Shown here: one piece after another, positions 54,648-64,000 of the stretch
Layout of the letters: each line of letters begins with the position of its first letter
Numbering within the stretch: the stretch's first letter is position 1
Source of the DNA: Dermatemys mawii
Lineage: Eukaryota; Chordata; Testudines; Dermatemydidae
Direction: 5' to 3'
DNA length: 64,000 bases
Assembly (NCBI GenBank): GCA_007922305.1
Contig: ML677341.1
Span: 65,732,064-65,796,063, forward strand
Translations under genes and position numbers: made by a program
Notes under the pieces: generated by a model
Database searches by the model: none
Told to the model about the DNA's origin: nothing
What the model saw: only the letters and a program-made list of their open reading frames with translations

Positions 54648-54955
54648 CAGAGGTCGGCAACATTTCAGTAGTGGTGTGCCGAGTCTTCATTTATTCACTG
54701 TAAATAATAGGTTTCATGTGCCAGTAATACATTTTAACATTTTTGAAAGTCTCTTTCTATAAGTCTATAATATATAACTAAACAGTTGTATATAAAGTAA
54801 ATAAGGTGTTTTAAATGTTTAAGAAGCTTCATTTAAAATTACATTAAAATGCAGAACACCACAGACCGGTTGCCAGGACCCAGGCAGTGTAAGTGCCGCT
54901 GAAAATCAGCTTGTGTGCTCCCTTCGGCACAAGTGCCATAGGTTGTCTACCCCTG
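54648..54955. mobile_element. hAT-like non-autonomous element
   Basis: The left end CAGAGGTCGGCAACATTTCAG is mirrored by the right end ATAGGTTGTCTACCCCTG, the hAT end type with CAG and CTG termini. The interior includes GTGCCGAGTCTTCATTTATTC and GTGCTCCCTTCGGCACAAGTGCC. The candidate 8-bp flanks match poorly, so the copy is old. Confidence 0.75.
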
Positions 54956-55927
54956 ATATAGAGTCACATGCCTGGGTTTGCATTCCAGCAAAACTGCCAC
55001 TAGTAATTGGAGAGCACTTGCTTCACCTACCTGTAAACACTATAGAAACTGAGCACATTAAAGGCCTTGCCTACAAACAATCCTTCACAGCCTCCCTTTC
55101 TTTTTCATGGATGAGAACTTTAATAAACTCCCTCAATTCAGTCCTGTTTCTAATTTTCTGAAAGCAAATCTTGTGGTCCTTACTTAGGAAAACTGGCTTC
55201 AGACAAAGCTTTGGATGCACAAAGAATGCAAGATCTGTCCCTAAAGTATAGTGATGATTCTCTTTTACTTGTAGTTCAGTACTTTCTTTCTTCTCATTTC
55301 CTAATATTATTTACTTCTAATACTTTATTTCCTCTTTCAAGGAACTTTTTTTTTAAAATCATAACAGGTCTGTGCAACAGCAGCCAATAGGCAGCTCGTT
55401 AGCCTGTGATAAGTTTCAAGAGTCCAAAAAAAAATCTATTTGTGGGTACTAACTGCGTTGGCACTTTTGCTCAATCGGAAGAGGATTGAAATAGGATAGG
55501 CCTTTCCCCACAAACTTCTACAAGCAAGTACTACATATGATTCTGTGGCCCCTCTTGTGGGAAATTCTCATCTTGTGGATGAGACATTCTATGTAAGATA
55601 AAAAATAAACTTAATTCCGTACTGGTTTTGTTAAGAAACAATGTTGGTTTGAGAGATAGCAAGGGTGTGTTTTAAGCGATAAATATGGCACAGATGCTTG
55701 AGCAGTTACATGCTCAAATAAAAATATTTTTGCATGAGTAATTCAAACAAGAACTAGTACTACTGAAAATGGAAATTTGCACAAGCAATTGCACACTCAA
55801 TTGAGCATTCAACTGAAAATTCTACATTGCAATATACTGTCAGGTTTTCAACACTCAGAACAAATTTTTTTTTTCCTTCTCAGTTACACTTTGATCCATA
55901 GTCATTAACATACATGATGCCTCTTAT
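54956..55927. other. Upstream of EEA1, no gene seen
   Basis: AT-rich intergenic sequence with no recognisable gene. Confidence 0.5.
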
Positions 55928-56277
55928 CATAGGCACTGACTGCTATGAGCACCCATGGGGAAAAAATTCTGGGTGCTGGGCTCCCTCCGGCGCCTCCTGC
56001 CTGCCAGCGGGCCCCGCAGATCAGTCCCTCCCTCTCCCTCCCTGTGCCTCTGGCCTGCCGCAATCAACTGTTTCACGGTGTGCAGGAGGTGGGGAAGGGA
56101 CATGGGGAGAAGCAAGGACACAGCATGTTCAGGATGGGGCAGAACAGGATGGGAAGAGGCAGGGTGGGGATGTAGTGGGGGGTAGGAAGAGGTGTGGTGG
56201 GGTTGGGGTGGGAGCAGGGCCTGAGGCAGATCCAGGGGTTGAGCACCTCCCAGCACAATGGAAAGTTGGCACCTGTG
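55928..56277. mobile_element. hAT-like element with perfect 8-bp target duplication
   Basis: CCTCTTAT occurs immediately before (55920-55927) and immediately after (56278-56285) the element. The ends CATAGGCACTGACT and AGTTGGCACCTGTG are imperfect inverted copies. The 350-bp GC-rich interior (TGAGCACCCATGGGG...GTTGAGCACCTCCCAGCAC) has no transposase, and the open frames on both strands are artefacts. Confidence 0.88.
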
Positions 56278-56723
56278 CCTCTTATTTACATTTTTTTCAT
56301 AGATTTTGGGTCCAGAAGGGACAAATTATGGTAACCTAGCCTGGCCTCTATAACACAGGCCACAGTATGTAACAATTTTTCCCTTTCTTTCAAACAATGG
56401 CCTCTAAGGCCAAAAAGAACAAGTAGATAGAACATGACTGTATTTACTAATGCTGAGGCAATACGCACATAGGGATCCCCTGAAGCAGCAATGTAACACA
56501 GGATAAATTACTCAGCATCAGCCAATACCCTTATCTGTTCTAAAGCTATCATTTTTCTATCTAGAACACAACATAAAAAGGATACATGTAAGCTACTGAC
56601 ACAATAAAACAGTATTTAATAATTAGATTGAGTGTAATAAATATTTACTAACCAAAGCTAATTAGTTAGGTGATCTGTGATCATTTATTTATGTCATATA
56701 CACTTTAAAGACCAGCTCTCACT

Positions 56724-56860
56724 CGGGTGACCAGATATCCCAATTTTATAGGGACAGTCCTGATTTTTGGGTCTTTACCTTTTATTGGTAAATATACCTT
56801 ATACCTATTCCCCCACCCCTGCCCCGTCTCGATTTTTCACATGTGCTGTCTGGTCACCCT
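56724..56860. mobile_element. Short DNA transposon with exact target duplication
   Basis: The 137-bp element has ends CGGGTGACCAGATA and TGTCTGGTCACCCT. It is flanked by exact direct repeats AGCTCTCACT at 56714-56723 and 56861-56870. It is the intact relative of the inverted pair at 53921-54243. The duplication may be 8 bp plus chance matches. Confidence 0.85.
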
Positions 56861-56909
56861 AGCTCTCACTGCCAAATAGCTCATCAGGAGCAACTGACTG
56901 AAACACAGG

Positions 56910-57890
56910 TTTCGCCATACCAGATCAAATCAATAGTCCACCTCATAGTCAAATATTCTGTCCCTAACTACAGCCAATACCAGATGCTTCAAAGGAAGGT
57001 GAAAGAAGCTCCATAACTGACAATTATGGAATAATCTACAGAGGAGGCAGATTTCCTACTTAGTTATTCATTATCATCATCACCATCATCTGTACTGCAA
57101 TAGCGCCTGTAAGTCCCAGTCATGGAACAGGAACTCATTGTGCTAAGTGCTATACAAAAATCAGTGGAAGTTGGGAGCCTAACTACCTTTGTGGATCTGG
57201 ACCTTAGTGTTTGGTGCACGCCTGGATGCATTGGAGTTTGTCATCTTCCATTTTTATCCTACCATATATAACTATGGAGGTTCTCATTATCCATTTAAAT
57301 TTCTAATACTTTGTTTTAATCATACTAAGTTCTTGGCCCAATATTTTATGGCAACAAGTTCCACAAGTTAAGTATATGTTGTGTTAAAAAAGGTATTTAG
57401 TTTATCAAATATAAATTTGCTGTCAGTTTTTGAATGCCCCATTCCTCTAGATTTGGTCTTGTATTATGAGAAAAGGTAAATCAGATATGCACAACTAACC
57501 TTCACTATATCATGCATTATTTTACATGTCTCTAAAAAGTCCCCTGTTATTCATCTTTTTAAGTTGGAGAGTGTTATTCCTTTCCGTCTCTCTTCAGCAA
57601 AGTCTCTTCTTGCCTCTGATTAATTTCATTATCTGGTTTTTGGACCCATTATTTCTCTTGTATTTTTGAGCTGGCACCAGCACTGAACATAAGATTCCAG
57701 ATAAGGGCATACTATTGATTTATATAAAGCCAACATATCTGAGGTTTTGTTTTCTAACCGTCTCTTTATAAACTCTCACATTTTGCTTGCTATTTTGACT
57801 GTCACTGTATATTTAGCAGATGTTTTCATCAAGCTGTTTTGAATGACATCTAGTTTCTTTTTCTTGACTGTGGACACTTAATTTACATCC
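56910..57890 (-). mobile_element. Old CR1-type LINE fragment
   Basis: The plus strand shows the reverse complement of an old CR1 relative: CCAGATCAAATCAATAGTCC...ACAGCCAATACCAGATGCTTCAAAGGAAGGTG near its 3' end, then the degraded TTCTTGGCCCAATATTTTATGGCAACAAGTTCCACAAGTTAAGT segment. A nested older repeat lies at about 57,090-57,165. Coding content is destroyed. Confidence 0.7.
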
Positions 57891-58616
57891 CAGGAATCTA
57901 AGGTAAGTAGATAACCTCTATTTTAAATGGACTGCCCATTATAAAAGATAAATAATAGAAGATTTAAAACATAGTAAAGATTTAAAATATACCGTATGCA
58001 GCATGCAACAAAGATCAAAAGAATGCAAAAGATATATTTTCTTCACACTAATAAAAAGAACTGCAATACTGGATTTCCATAAAGCAACAAAAAAGGTGTG
58101 CTTTCAATCACGTCAAGGTTTCTTCCCCATTCCACATCTAAAAAATACAAGAAATCATACAATTTAGCATATGGAAGTTATTAACCCTAACAAGGTTTAT
58201 ATCTCAGTATTAACATTCTTCATGCTAAGATCAGCACAGTGAAGACATGAACTCTAGCAAATGTTGATAAAATGATTACATCAACTATTGTATGTGCTAA
58301 TGAAATACCAGCCAAAGGGACAACAGAGAAACCTTCATGGTTCATCATCTATTGTGAACTCCTCATGGATTAAGGAACACATCTTCTAGAAACTGGATTC
58401 TAAAAAAATAGAATTTCAATAGTAAAAGGGATTAGCTAAACTACTCATTAGATGACTTGGCAAATGAGGAACACATGGATTGCCAAACTTTCATAAACAA
58501 GCTCAAGTAGGTCAAGTAGTGACTAGAAAAAGAAACAAGCTTTCGCAAATTAAAGATTGTAATCAGTAGTCATGCAATACAAGTTACCACAGCACTAAAA
58601 TACAAAGAAAATATTC

Positions 58617-58732
58617 GTGAGATGGGATAGTCAAAAGCCCCTAAGTGGTTTAGGAGGGAAAGCCCTATTGAAAGTCAATGGGCTACTGTTCCTAAATCAC
58701 TTAAGAACTTTTGAAGATCCTATCTCATAATC
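58617..58732. mobile_element. Small palindromic MITE
   Basis: The left end GAGATGGGATAGTCAAAAG is mirrored by the right end CTTTTGAAGATCCTATCTC. The centre contains GAAAGTCAATGGGCTACTGTTCCTAAATCACTTAAG. The pattern AAAGTCAATGGG...CCTAAATCACTTA is widespread in amniote repeats. Confidence 0.6.
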
Positions 58733-59125
58733 TTAAATTATTTCTTCAATCTGGTATAAATTAGGAAGAACTAGATTGACAAAAATTTAGGAAGGAAAAA
58801 ACTGCCATGACTAGAAGCATTTCAGCTGTAGATCCCCTTTGTCTCTAAATACACAGTTCATATATACTGGCTGATAAATTATGTAGAATACAACTCAGGA
58901 GCATATACAATCATTTAATCAAGAAAATGGAACAGAAACTTGCCATTCTTGCAGACATCACCATTTATATTTTCATGATCCCCTAGTCTGGATAGGCCAA
59001 TGGCAGAAATCAATTCAACACAAGAAACAGAAATAGACGTGACTGCAAATCAGAGGAAAGCATTAGTGGCTAGGGTATGATATTAATAAGACACACAGAA
59101 CTTCAATTAAAATAGCTTTAAATTA

Positions 59126-59228
59126 TAGAATATCGGGGTTGGAAGGGACCTCAGGAGATCATCTAGTTCAACCCCAACTAAATCATCCAACAGATTTTTC
59201 TCCCATATCCCTAAATGGCCCCCTTAAA
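59126..59228 (-). mobile_element. Truncated CR1-tailed SINE
   Basis: The plus strand TATAGAATATCGGGGTTGGAAGGGACCTCAGGAGATCATCTAG is the CR1-like tail, followed by AAATCATCCAACAGATTTTTCTCCCATATCCCTAAATGGCCCCC, as in the SINE at 46198. The tRNA-like head is missing. Confidence 0.8.
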
Positions 59229-60315
59229 TGAGAAACATAAAAGTGAAAATCACAAGAAAGGTGGACAAGATATCTGACTTCAGAAAATTCTAGTCTAATT
59301 TTGTTTCAGTCACAACTTTTGTAGTCTTCTGAAGACAAGGGGCATGTCTACACAGGGGGTCTACAGAGGTCTAACTTTAGTTTGTGTGCATTACAATGAC
59401 TTGCAACCACACATATATTAACATACTAGAGAACTAGCTGGCTACTTAATACAAAGTCAAAAAACTCTCTATGACAGAGCACACAGGACTTGCAAAGTAC
59501 ATGTTATCCCTCATCTGTACTAAATCCACAGTGGAACAAAAATAATGCCTAATTAGGAGCAAATGGAAAACTTCTCACCATTAGCGTGAAACGAAAAGGC
59601 TTTGCCAAAATATGAGAATATACATTGGTTATTTAATTTAACATATTTGCAGCACTATCTTTTAAGATAACACAGGATAATTAATATTAACTATTACAAT
59701 GACTACAGTTCTTTTGCTTTTAAGTGAGTCTGAACTCCCAGAATTCCATTATTTTTCACTTTAGCCTCTTTTTCGATTCAGTCTAGGGGAAACCATAAAT
59801 GTTTGTGGCCTGGAACAAATTTCTGGGGAATATTCAAACTTCTACTAGATGTATCTCTGCTGTAGTGGTTTAAAAGATGTGCATAAAACTGATGAAAGTT
59901 TAGTAGGTCTAGCCTGTGAGAGAGCAGTGACCAAAAAAACCCCAAACTTTCCCCAGTTCATGTGAAAAATAAGTCCAGATATTTATATCATAGGCATTAG
60001 AGATGGAAAAGATCTTTTGAGTCATTTAGCCCATTCCTTGCTACAGCCTTCAGCCAATAGGTTCTTCTGCCTAAGGTTTAAAACCTACAGCAAGAAAACA
60101 CATTCAAATTCCACTATTGAAGAATTTGCAACTGATCCCACCTATCACATCGCCACTCTAATCCTCTCTTTCTCCAAAGAGTTGCTGTGTGCTAAAGATT
60201 CTTCATATGTACGCTAGCATAAGTGGCACTGAAAAAAGGGCAAATGGAGAAAGTATTTATAACATTCCATTGCAGAACAAACTGCAGACAGTTCAAAATA
60301 GTTATATTTTCTTAC

Positions 60316-60427
60316 CTGTTCACTTTTAACCTCCATATAATTAGTCTGTGTTTCAGGTCTTAAGAGCTCTTCCTTGGTCATCTCCTTCCACTCACTGTTT
60401 GGGCAATTGCAGATATCATCCAAACAG
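60316..60427 (-). CDS. Candidate coding exon of an unidentified gene
   Basis: On the minus strand, 112 bp between a weak acceptor (TCTTGGGAG) and an excellent donor (CAG|GTAAGA) stay open and read CLDDICNCPNSEWKEMTKEE then LLRPETQTNYMEVKSEQ. Phase is 2 in, 0 out. Amino-acid composition is like real protein rather than AT-rich noise. A possible phase-0 partner lies at about 58,112-58,138, where a strong pyrimidine tract and TAG acceptor precede MWNGEETLT and a stop. I do not recognise the protein. It lies 7 kb upstream of EEA1 on the same strand. It could equally be a chance open frame. Confidence 0.3.
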
Positions 60428-62116
60428 CTCCCAAGAGAATGTTATAATTCCAGAAAGACAAGCAGAGGACCTTTTATTTTATATACACAATATCTCAGCA
60501 TCTCAGTGTCGTACATATATACAACTGAGTAATTTAAATCACTTAGCCTTTTGGCACTGAGTAATAATTAAACAAAATAGGATACATTTTCAATGTGTAT
60601 GAGGATTTAATGGCACTGGAGTTAAGTGAATTTCTTTGAAGAGTCACCTTTTTGAGTAATTTTCAGAAGAGAGGAGAGTCCTTGGATGTTTTCAAGCATA
60701 TCTGAACAAATATAATAAGAAGCTCTTTATAAATGTATGATAGTTCACACGCCTGTGATTCAAAACACTGTCCCCTCTCTCTATGAATATTAATGCATGT
60801 ATTTCTTCATGGATTATGCATGAGCAGACATAAATGTTGGCTTTGTTGGTAGTTGCTGTGTACATGTGTTGCATTAGTAATTCTTTTGAATAGGTTAAAA
60901 ATGGTGAGAATACAGGCAAGTAATGCCTGATCATTCGAAGTCCTGAACTGAAGGCTGAATGAAGAGAAGACTTTGCAGCCTAAAAGGTCCAGTCACTTGC
61001 TCTCTCTGTCAGATGGGATGGAGCATGGATGCTGTGGCCTAGCCCATTCCATCGCTGCTTGGACCGCAAGTGAATTTGTGGGGAACAGGGGTGAGAACAG
61101 AAACTCAGACCACTTGGCTGGTACATAGTATTTTTTTTCTGCCCCGTTTGCGGTAGGTATACATGTGACTGAGGTATTCACAAATGTGTGAGCTGGGTCG
61201 AGGATGGCATCATTGATGGGTAGGAGAGACTCTGCTTGGCATCAGTGATTATCTGGCAACTTATGTGTGTGTCTTGAATCTCCGAGGGGGATGTGAAGCT
61301 CTCCAGTCACTCTACACAGGAGATCCTGAAATTGATAGTTGTCATCAGGAGGAGGTTGGGGGAGATGAATGTTGAAGTCACTGGCGCATCAGGTGAAGAT
61401 AACAGGAATCTCTCTTGTTCCGGCAGTACTGTCGGAGCCAGACTGAGTGGCTTATCTTCCATGCTGGTTCTGAGCATCTACTTGAAGGTGCCAGAGACGG
61501 TGAAATAGGCAAAGACTTCCTGGTGGAAGGGACAGGTTCTGAGGGAGGGCACTAGGGCCAGGATCCCCAGTAGGCCCAGCATGACAGATATGGAGAGTGC
61601 TCAGGAGAGCTCTGCGGTGCAGGAAAACAGTGGTTCTGCGACAGCTGGAGTAGACGATGCTGCCATGATATAGAAGGCTCCATTCGTAGTGGCAGGAAAG
61701 GATGGACGATCCCTGTCACTCATCTGTGTTCTCCAAAGATGAAAATGCAGAGACTGGTTCCATCAGTGGTACCTGCAGACCTATCAGACACATGTACATT
61801 GCCAGAGTCGGGGTGAGGAGTGCCTCAGATATGGTGTGTCTGATGCTGTTCCCTTGAAGTAAAGGGCCGCAGAAGGTCCGGGAACCTTGGCTTTTCTAGG
61901 GCAAACACTTCCTGGGGCTCTGGTGCTTTTCCCAATCTCCTCACAGTTAAGGGAACTCTTTCAATTCCTGGAACTGGTACAGGAGTGTCGTGGGGCTGAT
62001 GCACCTGTCACCCTTTGGTGGGTTGAGTGCATTACGGCCTGGCAGTTGTGTCTGTAGGGCTGCCCCCAGTGTTGAGGCTGCGTGGTCCTTTGGCTTTAGT
62101 CTGATGACCCTTGTGA
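60428..62116. other. Upstream region, no gene; possible LTR-type repeat from about 60,960
   Basis: Sequence to about 60,960 is AT-rich. From there to 62,116 it is GC-richer and, with the minisatellite and the segment to about 62,630, may be part of a retroelement. No paired ends or coding motifs were found. Confidence 0.3.
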
Positions 62117-62400
62117 TCAGGGCAGCACAGCCTGATGGCCGCAGTCAGTAATATGGCCCCTGTTATCAGGCAGTCTGGCCTAGTGGCCAAAGTCAGTAAC
62201 ACAACCCTTGCTATCAGGGCAGTGTGGCCTATTGCCCAGAGTCAATAATACGGCTCTTGCCCTCAGAGCACTGTGGCCTAACAACAAGAGTCAGGAATAC
62301 AGCCCTTGCTCTCAGGGCAGTGATGCCCAATGGCCAAAGTCAGGAATATGGCCCTTGCTTTCAGGCAATGCAGCCCACTACCCAGAGTCCATAATACTGG
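62117..62400. repeat. 49-bp minisatellite, about six copies
   Basis: Units of about 49 bp begin TCAGGGCAGTGTGGCC, continue TAGTGGCCAAAGTCAGGAATA and end CGGCCCTTGCTC. About 5.8 copies are present, diverged by a few bases each. Array length gives two in-frame open frames by chance (62208-62617). Confidence 0.9.
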
Positions 62401-62635
62401 TGAGTGGGATCACCACCCTGTGTGGGTGGTGGTCAGGATAGGGGGACCTGGGCCTGACATTTCCACCGGGTCCCAACTCTATCGGTGGTGGAATTTCCTG
62501 CCACTAACTCGGCAGAGCTCCACCCGAAACATGCCGAGCCTTCATTTCCCCCCAAAGCTTCCCTGGATTGGAAGAAATCATGAGCGCAGGCTTGTGTGTC
62601 ACATGCCACATGCATAAACCCTCAGTGGAATACAA
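62401..62635. repeat. GC-rich repeat segment adjoining the minisatellite
   Basis: GTGGGATCACCACCCTGTGTGGGTGGTGGTCAGG...GACCTGGGCCTGACATTTCCACCGGGTCCC resembles turtle retroelement LTR or internal sequence. The class is not proven. Confidence 0.35.
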
Positions 62636-64000
62636 TAGGGACCATCACTCAAAGAAGAAGCAATTGATTCTCACACATAAAATATTTAGTATAAGCATTC
62701 AAATATTCTATTATTTGTATTACATTAATGCCAAAGGAATGATCCAAGATCACATACCCCTTCTGGTAGGGTGCTTCCCCAAAAATTCATAATCCAAGTA
62801 GACAAGATAAGGGATCTTTCCAACCAAAGGTAGTAGCTGTTTTCGTTATAATTAAAAATAGATACAGAGAAATATTAAAAGCCTGCAAAATGTCATTGTG
62901 GTATATTAAAATTAATGGACCTGATAGTGCATTTTTGGGGCACCCAAATCTTCTGCTGACTTCCCTGGGAGATTTGGGTGATGAGAAGGAATGCAAAAGC
63001 AGGCCATAAGTTTGTTAGGGGTTGGTGAAGTGTGAAAAAAAGAGTCAGCTGTTGCCAGAAAACTCCTGTTTTGCTCTTTTCCTTTTTGTTATTTATAAAA
63101 CAGACAAATTGGTCCAAACCAAAACTTATTTTAAAAGAAGTCAGTCTGGTTTAAGAGCTTGTATTCACATTGGTGTGCTTATTTATAGCCAAGTTGTCCA
63201 CCTCCAAAACATAGTAATTTAACATGAAAACACTAAGAAAAACAGGCAGTGGGGCATGAATCATTTGTTTTAATTTACTTATTTACTAGTTTTCCCTTCA
63301 CCTATAAACAGTAGTAATTAGGTGCCCTACAATTTATTTAAAAATACAGACATCCTTGGATTGTCTCCATAGATGACTCAGTACAATCACAAAGAAAAGG
63401 TATGTTTTAGGGCCGATTTCCATCGTCCTTTTACAGTGAGAATGTCCAATGAAATTAGAGATGGGTCCAAATCAGAACCCTCTTTAAATCTAGATCCAAA
63501 CTTCCTCAGAGTTTAATTTGTTCTTTGCCCCCATCTGTAACTAAAATCAGAGGCCGTTTTGCTTGAGTAGAGATTTCAGGATTGGACCTTTAACGATATC
63601 TGATAAACCAAAAGTCAGGCTTAACTAAAAAAGCCTTGCCTAATCACGTGCAATAAAATGTTACAAATGTTGTCTGGAGTATTGATTTTTCACACTTCCA
63701 AATCCTGGCACCATTGACGTCAGTGACAAAACTCCTGTTCACTTCAATGGGACCAAAATTTCATCCTTAAAATTCCCCAGATGTTGAATGATTTTTTAAA
63801 ACACCTTAGAACAAACAGCAATTAAATACCAGATTCCTGGTAGCTTCTTTCTCTGCACTGGGCTGGCCTGTGCAGTTTTCTGTCTTCTTAGGAACATATT
63901 ATATACCATACCACTGCTGATAATATCATGTTGAGCAGAGCACAAGCTAGAAAAGTGAATGCTTGTGGAAGTGTTGAAAATCACCTCTCCTATTGTTCTG
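62636..64000. other. Upstream region, no gene seen
   Basis: AT-rich sequence; nothing recognised on either strand up to the window end. Confidence 0.5.

Noticed and set aside
58940..58984. Possible exon GDHENINGDVCKNG on the minus strand
   Set aside because: Its phase does not fit the phase-0 end of the candidate exon at 60,316 and it has only a GC-type donor; likely chance.

Overview
This window is vertebrate nuclear DNA: AT-rich, intron-bearing, dense in old interspersed repeats, with one CpG-rich promoter. The repeat set points to a turtle: CR1 LINEs, tRNA-headed SINEs with a CR1-like 3' tail, Penelope-like elements with GIY-YIG endonuclease remnants, Harbinger elements with a MYB/SANT gene, and many non-autonomous hAT elements. 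The turtle assignment rests on recognition of these families, not on a database search.

One gene is certain: EEA1 (early endosome antigen 1), on the minus strand. Its first ten coding exons are present, running from the start codon in a CpG island at 53,214 down to 1,351. They encode about 301 residues: the N-terminal leader, the Rab5-binding C2H2 zinc finger and the start of the long coiled coil. The rest, including the C-terminal FYVE domain, lies beyond the low-coordinate end. Splice sites and reading phases join cleanly through all ten exons.

The most interesting observation is a second, intact C2H2 finger in EEA1 intron 2, at 35,334-35,408. It starts directly after an AG acceptor in the same phase as the normal finger exon (22,425-22,552). 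It keeps all four zinc ligands, and its first nine residues are identical to the normal finger despite four synonymous base changes. It looks like a duplicated, possibly alternative, Rab5-binding finger exon.

Layout. 1-1,350 is EEA1 intron. 1,351-17,064 holds exons 10 to 4 among CR1, hAT, Penelope and other repeats. 17,065-22,424 is repeat-bearing intron. 22,425-22,552 is exon 3. 22,553-40,642 is the 18-kb intron 2, with a 1.25-kb hAT, an old CR1, the second finger, a LINE tail and a Harbinger element with a decayed MYB/SANT gene. 40,643-40,735 is exon 2. 40,736-53,190 is intron 1, with Tigger, SINE, Penelope and other elements. About 52,600-53,900 is the promoter and CpG island, which carries a small Penelope-type terminal-repeat copy. 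53,900-64,000 lies upstream of EEA1 and holds several hAT elements, an old CR1, a 49-bp minisatellite and one exon-like open frame at 60,316-60,427. No RNA gene, CRISPR array or prokaryotic feature was seen.
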